DNA from: Paramyrothecium sp. XJ0827
Taxonomy: Eukaryota > Ascomycota > Sordariomycetes > Hypocreales > Stachybotryaceae
NCBI GenBank assembly: GCA_020881915.1
Contig: JAJFPB010000002.1
Span: 1,426,001-1,490,000 of the forward strand
Length of the DNA: 64,000 nucleotides
Direction of reading: 5' to 3'
Shown: positions 23,790-35,021 of the stretch, piece after piece
How positions within the stretch are numbered: the first letter of the stretch is position 1
How the letters are laid out: every line of letters begins with the position of its first letter
Program-made: the position numbers and the translations under genes
Notes under the pieces: generated by a model
The model's input: the letters and a program-made list of their open reading frames with translations, nothing else
Databases searched by the model: none
What the model was told of the DNA's origin: nothing

Positions 23790-25881
23790 GATGAACCCCT
23801 TGTGGCAGACACAGCTGCTGTGTGCTGAGGGAGATTATGCGGTCAAAATTGTGTTCAAGCTGGCATCAAGGTCGGTAATGGCGGCGGCGTCTGGCGGGGG
23901 ATGTTGTGGTAGGAGATGGACGAGCCGAATGTACCAACATGATCAGGCGAGAGCAGGCGATTACATCTGCGCGGGGGGGAGGGACTCAGGTTCGTATGGC
24001 CCTAGCTGGTGCGTACACGAGGTGCGTCTGGAATCGCTCGGTCGACTTTGTCAGGTTGAGCTCGGAACTGACATATTTAAGGTGTTTGCAACAGCTCTGG
24101 ACGTGAATGGGCTGTAGCGCATGGGTCGACGTTTTGGCTGAGAAATCCAAAGGTGGGCGGGTGGTGCCCAGGCGTGCGTCAGTCGTTAACTCACTTGACG
24201 ACTGGCCTAGGAAAACGCAGGCTTGGAGGCGCGACCCTGTGGCGTCGCGGTGGCATCCTACCCTAGACCATGGCTAAGGAATGAATACTCGGGTTTCGTT
24301 GGAATAGTGCATAATGAGGCGGGTTAAGGGGCAAGGTATCTTGTGATTGTGCGAATTTCGATTACCTCTCTTTCTTTCCGTTAATAAGTTGGTTAGAGAA
24401 GTGTTTCGTATCAGAGAGGCACTGTTAATACCGTCGACTTTCGAGGTTAAAGTGCAAAGTGCTCAGGCATATATCAAATCCAAACACTTCAATATGTGCC
24501 TACGAGCCTACGGCTCGAATAGCTCCCATCCATACAATTGCGAGCAGCAAGCTCGTTCAACGTATTACCAAAAGAAAAGAAAGGACCGACCCACAGCTAG
24601 GAAATGTGAGCTTTCACAGTGTGTCATGAAGCTGCCGTTACGGTGCCTCGTTCAGATTGCACGCAGTTATTAGTTACCATGCCAAAAAAGAAAACTAAGA
24701 CCGCGAAATTTTATTGCGTTGCATGAGCGACAACATCATGTTGACAATATCACAATGTTTTAAGAAGATTGAAGATCAAGAGGATACAAATTTCTCAAGC
24801 ACTATTAAAAACATTATCATAATCAAATAATGATTGGTAGCTTTTCTGTTTTCGCCGTACTTCACTTGGAGTAACGAAGCTGAAGTAATGAGAGAACAGA
24901 AAGGCAAGAAAAGGGTCCTAGTCCGTGCACGACATGGCTCACGTGGACAGGGTACCTGAGCAGTCACCCAACGTAAGGGGTAAGGTAAGGCGAGGTACTA
25001 AGTACCTACCGGGTACCGCTCTTTGCCTTGATGCCCAGCACCTGGCGAGGTAGTGCGGCTGCGCTGCGGCGCGCTTGCAGCTCCCGTGCCCGTACCTCAG
25101 TACCCATGCCTTACCGTAGGCAAAGCGTAACTTAAAGGTAACGTTGGTTGGATGGGCGCGCGCTTCTGCCGTCGATCAATCTCAGCCTCAGCTCAACCTT
25201 CTCTCTCTCTGCCAATCTCAAAGAGGGCATGACCAAACCTCTGTCCCGCCCGGCCATTTCATGACGCCGCTCTTGTGTGTTTGCACGAGGTTCGGGGAGG
25301 GGGTTCCTTCGGATGAGGAAGCGCGACCAGCCCATTAAACTCGACCGCATTGCATTGAACTGAACTGAACTGAACTGAACTGACCCGAACCAAACACAGC
25401 CCAGCCCAGCCCGGCCCAGCTCAGCCCAGCAACCACCGACTCTGTTTCGTTCCGAGTAAGTTCCATCGATCTTCTCGAGTCTCGCTTCTCAAAACGTCGT
25501 TGGAGAGTTTCTTATTTCAGTCACACGTCGTCTCCAGGAACCGCCGTTTTCATTGTCTATCTGCTCACGTATCATAACTCCGTCGCCTCTCGCGCGCTGT
25601 GACGAGCACCGTCCTCATCGAGCGACAGCGCGGACAAGATCAGAACTCCAGCACGTTTCCCGTATCTTCCTTTGTGCTGCCTCACACTGCCTTACTTCAC
25701 CCACGTACCTACCTTGATCTCATCTTACCCCACATTCCGCCTCATTCCAACAGACCCATCCTGTACCTCGCACCTACAGGATCGCCGTATCACTTGATAT
25801 CCCGGGGCCGGGTCTTCCTGACGCTCAACGCGCTACACTTTTGTCAAGTCTAGTTCACTAAATACTTCTGAATGTCCGGAA
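23790..25881. other. Intergenic region between divergent genes
   Basis: Carries promoters for PPG1 (left) and the zinc-knuckle gene (right). Features seen are an AGGTAC/GGTACC-rich stretch at about 24949-25020, a (TGAAC)n repeat at 25355-25383, a degenerate (CCCAG)n repeat at 25399-25431, and a pyrimidine-rich leader to the right. No gene recognised between 23790 and 25500. Confidence 0.5.
25355..25431. repeat. Adjacent (TGAAC)n and (CCCAG)n simple repeats
   Basis: About five copies of TGAAC at 25355-25383 are followed, after a short spacer, by imperfect CCCAG units to 25431. Both lie about 450-530 bp upstream of the zinc-knuckle gene start. Confidence 0.8.
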
Positions 25882-28017
25882 ATGACAGGTCCTGCTCCGG
25901 GTCACACGAGCCGTCCCGAGGAACCGCATTGTTACAATTGCGGTGCCTCTGGCCACTGGGTTATTGCTTGTCCAGAGCCCACTAGGGAAACACCCGCGTG
26001 AGTATTCTCTCGCCGTGCCTCGCCCATGCAGTTGCGTCTCTCTCGGACCTGTTGCTAACCTGGTTGATACAAGAGGATTGTCGGCATGGAAAAAGACGGC
26101 AAATGCAGGCCACGGCCATGGACGTAGCAGGGACCAGCACCATGGCGGATCAAGGAAGTCCAAGGGACCCATCATCACCAAATATGCTCCTCCTCCTCCT
26201 CATCCTCCACCACCACCACCGCCTCCACCAACAACCACAGTAGCGGCTGCTGGACCATTTTATCAACCACCCTCTGGGGCATATTATCATACTGCTGGCC
26301 CACCGCCTGGATCTCTTCCGTATCCGCCACATTTCCCTCCTCATTCACGCCCTCATCCTCATCCTCATCCACGCCATCAGCCTGCGACCGTTTATCAAAC
26401 CGCCGGCTACCAGCCACCGTCCTATCCACCACAGCCTTACCCCCCGGCCCCTTCGTATGGCTCGCCTCAAGTCAATCATGTTCCCTACCCAAATTCGGTT
26501 CCTCCTCGGCCACCATCCGTGTCGACGGCGCCTCCGAGTTATTCTCCATATCCTCCATCCATGCCTGACACTCACTCTTTCGGTCCTCCGCTCCCACCGC
26601 ATCCGGCACAACACCATCCAGCACCACCAACACTACCGCCAACTTATTCGCAGGTTTCAGCGCATCGACACGCTCGACCATCGTACTCATCACCTTCTGG
26701 GAAACCAGCTGTTCATGCGAAAATACCGGTGTCATTAGCCAGATCTTTACCCCCAACCCCTTCCTTGGCTCCCCCAGAAGGACTGCAGCATTCTCTGCCG
26801 CCTAAGCCGCCAAAAGTCATGGCCGACAGTCAAGAGTCTCATCGTGTTCATCGGCCTAAGCGAAGAAATGACCGACATAATCGGCAGCGTGAAGGCCGCC
26901 GCAAGAGTTCACCTGGTCAGCGTCAACCCCACTCGGCGAAGCAGAATGGTGATCATCGTGGCGGGCGGCGCACGAGCCAGGGTTCTACGGACGCCTCAGC
27001 ATCTCTGCCTCACAAGGTAGAAAAAGGCGAAAACAGTGGTGAAACGCAACTGGATGTGGTGCATTCTACGTCGAGCTCGCCAAAAGTAAAGCTGGAACAA
27101 GCGGTAAAAGACGAACCGGAAGCCCCGCAGCTTGCTTCACTCCCAATTGCAGACGATGCCATTGCGGAAGACTTGGAAGACTGGGACTGGGAGTACGCAG
27201 CCATTTTCAAGCACATCGAGCCGGGCAGCCAGCCAGATGAAGTTGGGACGCCTCTGCCGGCTACCTATACGGAAAGTGTACTTCTTCCTCGGCAATGGGA
27301 TGCGAAGTGTTTCGCTTCCAAGTATGTCAAGGCAGACAACCTCAATGACTTCATCAAACCGATCCATGAAACCATTTCATGGTTGGAATTCGAATTTGAC
27401 CCGGCATTCGTTCGCGAAGGCCAATTTCCAAACGAGGAACCCTTGGCGGGCTACAATGAACGCATGAGATACTCCGAGGTTTCTGATTTTGAAGCAGTGC
27501 CAGAGGCCAACAGAGAAAGTAGTGGCCAGTCTCCACAAAGAATCCCGCCCAACGAGGAACGTCTCAATGTCGGTTCACCCCAGAGCGCCTCTAATGTCAG
27601 TGAAGACAAGGTATACAGTGAGACAGACACCCCAGGAAGACCGCCCGAGCGTGAAGGACAGAGCGAGGAGGCAGGACAAGATGCTGAGGCATCCAAACCC
27701 TCACTTGGCCTTCCTCGCACAAGAATTCGGAAGCGATCCCGCGAACGGAGGCGGAGCCCTAAACCATCCCGAGATTCGAGAAGATCTTCGGTTTCTAGTC
27801 AATCCTCTCTCAGTTCCTTGGAAGCGGAACTTCTGGGGCGACCGCCGAAACGCAAGCGAGCAAGCGAAACCCCCCGGCGCCGGCGCCTTGATTCGCACCC
27901 GCGGCAACAGCCCGGGCGCTGGCCGAGTGTCGCCAGTTCGGCTTATAGGTATGATAAAAAGAGTTTGATTCCCTGCAGTGCTCACACTGATATTCTGAGA
28001 GCAGTCGTCGTTGGTAA
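25882..28017 (+). CDS. CCHC zinc-knuckle, proline-rich nuclear-type protein
   Basis: Predicted nucleic-acid-binding protein of unknown role, 667 aa. Exons are 25882-25997, 26074-27948 and 28005-28017. The N-terminus has one zinc knuckle, C17-x2-C20-x4-H25-x4-C30 (CYNCGASGHWVIAC). Joining to GLSAWKK uses gtgagt, gctaac branch and acaag. A Pro/His/Tyr-rich disordered region of about 200 residues with runs of prolines follows, then basic and Ser-rich stretches, a more ordered acidic block around DLEDWDWEYAAIFKHIEP, and a C-terminal Arg/Ser region (RKRSRERRRSPKPSRDSRRS) typical of RNA-processing proteins. The last coding exon is only 13 nt and gives the ending AYSRRW. The start was chosen because the upstream ATG at 25872 is in another frame that disrupts the knuckle. 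Confidence 0.85.
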
Positions 28018-28747
28018 CTGCCTTCAGCTAAACACTACTTCAATGTCCATCTTTCGCCGTGATCCGACAGAATGCGTCTCTCAGCTCCGGCTCTTATTTT
28101 TTTTTAGTCACACCTTCCTGCTTATAGGACCTTTGTCCGGAGCGATGCAGAGCATTGCCTTTAAAATCGTTGGTTTGCTTCCATAGTTCTGCCGCACTGG
28201 GAAAAAAGACGGGCGGGTTTCCCCAATGGATGGTGTTTTAGGGTGTTATCAAGTAGTACTTGCATGAATTCAGGTACTTTTACTTCATCGCTCGTGAACT
28301 CTTGTGCCTGTGAAAGCCTTTGGCGAATCACTGCAGAGAACATCTCTCAAGTCTGCGGGAGAAAGCCTGTAACTCTGCCGAAATGTCGCCAAGGTTGCAA
28401 GGTGCTTTGACTCGGAGGCGCCATTAAAACATCCGAGAGGTTCGTTCACTCATAGCCAGATAATAGTAACCAAGAGTTAACGTGAAATCATAGCAGCCAG
28501 CTGCGGTTTATTGCTTATGGGTATTAAACCCCTAGTCTTGTAAGTGCAACAAATGCGAACAAACAGTTACTGTCGATCCAAGCAATGTCCACCCATCCTC
28601 GACCCCTATAAAATCTCGCCCACACCCTGCAAGCTTCCGTGCTGCACTGCTGCAGACTCCAGCTACATCCCGAAGAGAAAATCCGTCTATATCAAGCGCC
28701 GCCCTTCCCGTGTTTTGACCATCTAATTGACTTTGGGGAAGACTCGC
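28018..28747. other. Intergenic region between convergent genes
   Basis: 3' regions of the zinc-knuckle and Egh16-like genes. Nothing coding or structured recognised. Confidence 0.5.
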
Positions 28748-29728
28748 TTACTCGCCGCGAGCGATCTCCATGCGCTTCTTGAGGCGGTAGGCGATGGCGC
28801 GCTTGCGGGCACCGGCGGACTGGGTGAAGGCGGCGGAGCCACCGAAGGGCCCGGCGGGGGTGTTGTTGCGGACACGGACGATGCAGACGTTGTTGGCGCC
28901 GCCGACGGAGGCGTCGCAGGTCATGCCCTGGGGCATCTGGACGGTGACGGGGAAGTCGGTGTTGGTGGCCAGGGACAGACCGGCGGCGAAGCCGGGGACG
29001 TTGTTGGTGACCTGGGCGGACTTGAAGGCGCCGGCGTCAGTGCCACCAGAGGTGCCGTCAACGTCGGCAGTGAGAGGACCGGCACCGTCCTGGTTGATCT
29101 GGCGGTAGACGAGGGTAACCTCACCGCTGTCAGAGCAGGTGGGAAGACCGGCCTCGGAACCAGAGCCGGCAGAGTCGGCGACAAAGGTCTCAGCGGGGAG
29201 GTCCTGGGCCTGGCCCTGGGCGTTGTTGCCACCACCGCCGCCGCCGAGGAGGCCGCCGAGGAGACCACCGATCTGTCGCTTGCGCTGCTCGTTGCGGGAG
29301 TTCCTGGCCTGCTGAAGGCCGGAGATGTCATCCTCAACGCCAACGGAAGCGGCGGAGCCGTTGTTGGTAGGGACGGCGTTGGCGCCGCCAGTGCCCATGA
29401 AGTTGGCAATCATGGCAGCGGCGTCGATGGGGCCGTTACCCTGGGTGCGGCCAAGAGCGCTGGCCTGGCCGCCGCCCATCTCACGGTCGCGGATGATGGC
29501 GGTGTCGGCCTGGGAGCCGCAGCCGTTGGAGGAGCAGTCACGAGGAGTACCATCGGCAACTTTTCAAGCGAAGTCAGTAAATGATCGGCTCGGATAACCG
29601 TGGACACTGAGAAGCCACTTACTGCTCAGACCAGGCATGACGACACCGTTGGCACCCTTGATGGAGGTGACGACGCCGTGGGCAGAGGCGCCAGCGATGA
29701 GAGCAGCGGAGATGAGAGAGTAACGCAT
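28748..29728 (-). CDS. Egh16-like secreted protein (Gas1/Gas2/MAS family)
   Basis: Member of the Egh16 family (DUF3129), secreted fungal proteins often expressed during infection structures; biochemical function unknown. Exons are 29728-29623 and 29559-28748 (305 aa, 63-nt intron). Residues 1-16 are a signal peptide (MRYSLISAALIAGASA), followed by HGVVTSIKGANGVVMPGLS, the family start. The conserved core has CSSNGCGSQADTAIIRD, DISGLQQARN, cysteines in LPTCSDSG, MTCDAS and NNVCIV, and VRNNTPAGPFGGSAAF. A short Arg/Lys site (QRKRQ) and a Gly-rich linker interrupt the middle, a possible Kex2 cleavage point. The C-terminus is basic (ARKRAIAYRLKKRMEIARGE). A CT-rich leader and TATTTAAG lie upstream. 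Confidence 0.93.
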
Positions 29729-29936
29729 TTTGGCTGTTAATAAGGGATGAGTGAGTCTAAAGTAGATGAAAGTGGAGATTCGTAGGGAATGTATTAGAGT
29801 GAATGGAGAAAATGAAGAGCCACCAGGGCTGTCTAGTTCAAGAAACTTAAAGAGAAAGGAGAAGAAAGTTAGCGAGGCTGCTGAGCTGTTGAGAGTGATG
29901 AAGAGACGAGGTGATGGAGGGAGAAGAGAGGACGGT

Positions 29937-29944
29937 CTTAAATA
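29937..29944 (-). promoter_or_regulatory. TATA-like element of the Egh16-like gene
   Basis: TATTTAAG on the minus strand lies 209-216 bp upstream of the start codon. Between it and the ATG the coding strand is pyrimidine-rich (29760-29930), as is common around fungal transcription starts of strongly expressed genes. Confidence 0.4.
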
Positions 29945-30692
29945 GAAGGGCCTTGGCCGGCAGACATGGGAAAGCTTGGCTCGTCCGTCACCTTGCCGGG
30001 CCAGCGTTGCCGTGCTTCAAGTTTCGGCGCATCACGGAGAGCTGGAGCCCTCGCGCTTGGAGGGGAGGCTTGGCCGTCAACGATGGGGGTCCCGAGAGAG
30101 CTGAGACCGTATAGCCCCCCTCCACTGGGGCTGGGAAGGTTCTGCATTGAGATGGACGGAGTCACACGACTGAAAGGGGGACAGAAGCAATACGTCGTGC
30201 CGCGATGCAGAGCCTCCTCGGACTCAGGCGGCAGGAGGCCAAGGCCAACCGTCCGTTGTTGCGATTGGGCGGCGGCTGCTGGGAACTTGTTTGATGGTGG
30301 GCATGGCGGGTTTCGGCGTCGAGCACTGGAGACGCGGGAAGATCATCGACGATAGCATGTGTGTTTTCACAGGTGATCTGAGCCCATGACGGGGGGTTGT
30401 CGAACCTTGCAGGGGGGGGTTCAACGGGTCTCGGGAAGGGGGGCACGACGATGATGCACCAAACACCCACAGAACCGGGCACTTAGACGGTGGAAGAAAG
30501 GACGGGGTGGAGTTGTTCTATGGGACGGTTTCCAGGGCGCGGCCTGTGGCGGTGGAAAAGATGCGAGTGGTCGAGGCACTCGCTGGTCGTTCCAGATCGG
30601 AAGTGCTGAAACGGAGGTGGGTTTGGAAGTTCCAAGAGCCAAGGTGGTTAGTCGATTTGGTGGTTAGCTCCCGGCTCCGGCGATCCGGGGTC

Positions 30693-30736
30693 CTGCGCTG
30701 CGCTGCGCTGTGCTGTGCTGCGATGCGATGTGCTGC
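30693..30736. repeat. (CTGCG)n/(CTGTG)n simple repeat
   Basis: Roughly eight degenerate 5-base units alternate CTGCG, CTGTG and CGATG. Confidence 0.75.
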
Positions 30737-32379
30737 CCGGCCAAACAGCTGGTCCGCTCCGGCCCACCCGCAGCCGACCGAGTGATCGCCTACAGGGGAA
30801 GACTGTTAGCAATGCATGGCCGACGCCCCACACCTGCTTTCTTTTCCACTTTGGTGCTACGCACCCCTGAAACGCACGGGCGACTCGGATTCGAATCACC
30901 ATCATGTTTGAAAACGCGCCCAGGCCATACCATATCGCAGTCTTTGCTTCCCTCCCTTTCCATCAGGACGTTGCGCCTTACGCCGTATTGCCCTGGGCTC
31001 CGTATCCAGTCGACCCAGGGAGGAGGGGCCTGAGACGGCAGGTAGAGTCCACAGCCACTGATGCAAGGCGGAATAAAACGACCAAATCCATGCAGACACT
31101 CCATCCAAGCCAAACAAAGGCAAGTTTGCTCGTGCTTTTCCTTTCTGCCTCCTCCTGTTTGCTTCGCCTTCGTCTCCTCCCCTGCCGTTTGGTGCTTCTT
31201 TTGTGATCGGCGCATACCCATACACAACCACCTGGCCACTCACACAGCCACGATGCGAAACGCCAACGGAGCTCCATATCGTTTCTGTTCCAGGATTGAC
31301 TCGACTCCCGGCGACCGCAATGCGGCCCAGCCTCGAGAGCATAAACCAAGAAACGCATGGCAAAAACATGATGGCGGCGACCAGACGTGGGGCACTCACT
31401 TGAGCAAAGAGAATCCACCAAACCAATGCCATCAACTCGTCAGGATGATCATGTTCGTGGTCTTCTGGAAGACTGTCACCTTGGCCCCAGATAACCCTGA
31501 TCGCAAGGTTCGCCAGGCGCGCACCAGCAATTTCTCTGAAAATCCTTTACAGTATGCCAGACTGATGAAATCAATCCTCAAACCTTATGATGACATCGCC
31601 TCCTCTGTCCCAATATTACGGATTGGCTTCAGAACTGGCTTTCGGCAGCCACCCAAGCCGGCGTAGACTTTTCCACTTGGCGATTTCTGCATGACGTCTG
31701 CCGTTCTTCTTGTTGCCCACGGAGAGTGCCCTTTTCCTCGCCCCATCTAAGCCTGTCATCATCGCTTCTACCGAAGTAGTCCTTCTCTGCAAAAGACCCA
31801 AGAAAAGCTAGGTCACTGGTCGGTCAGTACGCTTCCCGCAAACATCGTGCGACAGGGGCGACAAGCTCAGCGTGTCACGGACAGATCGATACGCCGTGTC
31901 ACCCGTGATGCTGCCAGGCTCCTACCGATCTGGTGCAGTGCTGTCAAACCTAGAAGAGATAAGCTTGCTTCTCACTAGTTGTTGTTGGGACCATCTCCGT
32001 CTGTAAGTGTATGAGATCGGAATTCCTGTTTCTCGTTATTTATTACCATTACTGTACTAGAAAACCCAAGGCATGAACGCTGAGATTCTGGAGTTGCAAC
32101 AGCTTGCCTCAGGCTACTCATGTTTGTTTGAAAAAGTTCTGATGAGCCAATCGCTCTGAATTCGCAGTGCACTCCTAACAAATGTAGGATTCGTTCGTTA
32201 AGCTAACAAAGCCCCATATCGTGTGTTGTGACCCAGTTAATTCCGAATGATAGAATGGGTGGAATGAACGCAATTTTGGTACAAGCTGTAGCACATTTTT
32301 TCCCCCTCGGTCTGAAATCACATCGCCCTTCTCTTCATTGCTGCATGATGCGCAATAACGTACTCTCATCTTTCTGAGA

Positions 32380-34307
32380 TCATACGATAAGATAGTCGAA
32401 CCCGAGGCGCTTCAAGTCACGAAGCCAGTTCACCTCTTGCTCCTCCGAATTGCTACGGGCGTCTTGCATCTCCCAGGTTGCCTTCAGCATCTCAACTGCT
32501 GTAAAGATGTAACCCCAGGGGCACGTTTCCCAAATTGCAAGAAGCCTATGCAGACACCACGTGCGTTTCTCTGCATCGCGCGTCTCTGCACCAGCGATGA
32601 AAATGGGCCATGAGCTTGCCTTGAAGAACCAATCGCTCTCCTTGACCATGGAAAGGTGACCGAGAATGTCGCTGACCAGAAAATCCGAGTCGACCGGTCG
32701 AACGGCACGAACTAGCGGGAGTGCTTGGAGAATATACAGACAGGCTGCTGAGCGGTGGGCCGACGCAACATGGACCCGGCTCTCCATTTCTGCCAGTTCC
32801 AACCGCTTAAGCCGTGATGCCCAAGCAGGAATATCGAACGCAAGCGCCTGATCGATCAGAGCCAGAGCCTCATCTGCTGCAGTGAGCGACCAATCGGTAG
32901 ATGGCGCATCACACGATAGTTGAGAGGCCATGAGTATGACTTGAAGGATTTCAGGTGGGCATGAAAGAAATCCGTTCATCTCAACCCGTTTCATAACCGG
33001 CAATAATTCGAACCCATAGCGGGCAATGCGTGCCGCAAGCCCCCCGGATGCAGCCAAGGTCGACCCGAATATGTGGTAGCTTTACGGTTAGACAAGCGGT
33101 TAGCGGATCATGTACACTGCATCATGATACCTGGGGGCTGGCATAGATTTTGACGAAGGAAAGTGGCCTCTCTCACTCACATGAAGCAGTCTGCAATAAC
33201 ACAATCTCTCAACATCTGGTGGGCATTGTCGGTAGAATCATTCGGCGAAAGCAGAGAAAGAATACTAAATGCGCCTTCGAGGTGGGTTCTCCAACTCGGC
33301 CCTTCTGTCTTTTCCATGTCGATGAGATCGAATTTGATAAAGAAGTGCATGGCGGCCAAGACTACTTCGCTCCCCGCAGGATCTAATGTGTCGAGCACCC
33401 CTCTAAGATGGCCCATCGCTCTTTGCTTGGCAGCAAGGGCATCAATTAAAGCGGCCCGCGATACAAGATCCCTAGAGCGCAGCTGTGCAAGGTAACCATC
33501 GGCGTTCGTTAGATCGGTAGAAATTATGGATACCGGACGAAAGATATTAGACCAATGCATGGCAGATGTAGCCACAAGAATCTCGAGCAGTAGCGGGTGC
33601 TTATTAGCCAATGGTATCAATTGTGTAAATGGGTTGGCTCCGGAAGCATTTCGAGCAACCAGGTCTTGACACACCCGGTCAGCAACTATGGGTGCGGGAA
33701 GAGATGCATTAGCGTAAAGCTCAAGTTGGAAGCGTGCAATGGCTCACGGCGCGGCACAGCACTCACAGTGGGAGAGATAGTATCTCGAATTCCTGTCCAG
33801 GTCCTGGAAGAGCGGATCCGTTAGAGTAGCTAAACTCCCTGGACCCAAAGGCGGAGGAGCTGTGCCATCCGGCATCCTCACAGTGTGGGGCCGCGGACGT
33901 GGTTGCGGACTCGAGTTAGAGTGGGACAGTGGAGTTGAGGCTGGACGCGAAGGCGGCTGTACATCAGTTTGTCGCTCATGATGCTGCTGCTGTTGCTCTT
34001 CCAGAGCGTCAGGTAGAGACTGCTCATAGAGTGGAACGGAAAGCCGCTGGGTGCCTTCATCTGCCACGTTGACGCTTTCGACATTGTCATTTCGCGCCTC
34101 AGCACCCAAAGATGCTCTGCGGCTTGACAATGGGGTTGATTTCTTCACATTCCCGCTGGAGTCAATGCCCTCGGTCCAAACAAACAACTGGCCGTAGCCA
34201 AGGCATTCCTGCCCCGAGGCCGTACATTTGTGGCAACTTGGCCACGAGCGATCGCAGCGTAGGCGTCGACGACGACAGTTGTGACAGGGTTTGGTATTGT
34301 TCGGCAT
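32380..34307 (-). CDS. Zn2Cys6 transcription factor with Fungal_trans_2-type body
   Basis: Fungal binuclear-cluster regulator, 581 aa. Exons are 34307-33767, 33685-33181 and 33079-32380. Splicing restores RYYLSHFADRVCQDLVARN and ADCFIYHIFGSTLAASGG. The DNA-binding cluster is C8-x2-C11-x6-C18-x6-C25-x2-C28-x6-C35 with a basic CHNCRRRRLRCDRS core, followed by ECLGYGQLFVWTEG, typical of the group that includes Neurospora ACR-2. A Gln/His-rich and Pro/Ser-rich linker spans about residues 85-150. The rest is the helical Fungal_trans_2 (DUF3468) domain with NPFTQLIPLANKHPLLLEIL and ATSAMHWSN. The target genes are unknown; the divergently oriented MFS gene 2.4 kb away is a natural candidate (inference). 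Confidence 0.93.
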
Positions 34308-35004
34308 ACGCCGGGACTGATGGTAACGCCAAAGAAAGTGAGAGTGATGAAAACACCCGGCTCACAGAAGGTGCCGGGGCTACAAACTAGGCCTCGGCAG
34401 ATCACTGCACGAGCCAGGGCTATATGTTGCCGAGTCCGTAAATGGGATTAAACGTAGGCGCGTTTGTGTATCTTGTACGAGACAAGAGAAGAGCAGGATG
34501 GCTGACAGATGAACCTGACCAGGCTCAGCGCAGTGTGGGCGTGAAGAGACCTACAGGTAGGTATTGGTAGACTTGGCCTTGGCTTGGCGGGCAGAAGAAC
34601 GCGATATCAAAGCCGTGGGTGCCGCTAGAAATCATGGAATAGTCATGATATCTGCTGTTCCTGGGGGTTTGAGCTTGAGTGAGCTTGCGGAGATAAGGCT
34701 TGGATTGATGACGAAGCTGAATGCCGGACCAAGATACGTATAGTTGACACAAGGCTATGGCGAGGGGACTGGGTGACGATCTTTGACTTTGTCAGAGACT
34801 TTGTCAGAGACCAGAGCTTCAAGCGCGAGGGAGGTAGGGTGGATGCGGGCGTTGTTGAAAGGGGTGTGGGAAGAGATGGTCAAGCATGCGTGAGATAGGG
34901 TAGCAGCCATGAGGAAGAAAGATATTTGGCGGAACTGTGGATGAAAGGGCTCTTGCGCCATGAGTAGAAGACGTCAGGCCAAGCTGGGCCAAGTGCTTTG
35001 GGTA

Positions 35005-35021
35005 CCAGGTACCTTACCTGG
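35005..35021. repeat. AGGTA hairpin CCAGGTA-CCT-TACCTGG
   Basis: A perfect 7-bp stem with a 3-nt loop, inside an AGGTAC-rich tract (34999-35032). Confidence 0.7.

Larger units (their letters stand above)
29729..32379. other. Intergenic region, no gene seen
   Basis: Holds the promoter of the Egh16-like gene (left) and the 3' region of the Zn2Cys6 gene (right). A (CTGCG/CTGTG)n simple repeat lies at 30693-30736. Open frames around 30.8-31.7 kb overlap on both strands, are about 100-200 codons long and show no domain; I treat them as chance frames in GC-rich DNA. Confidence 0.5.

Noticed and set aside
28727..29584. Gly/Ala/Val-rich open frame of 285 codons on the plus strand
   Set aside because: It lies opposite the Egh16-like gene, whose signal peptide, cysteines and family motifs are all in the minus-strand frame. 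The plus frame has no domain.
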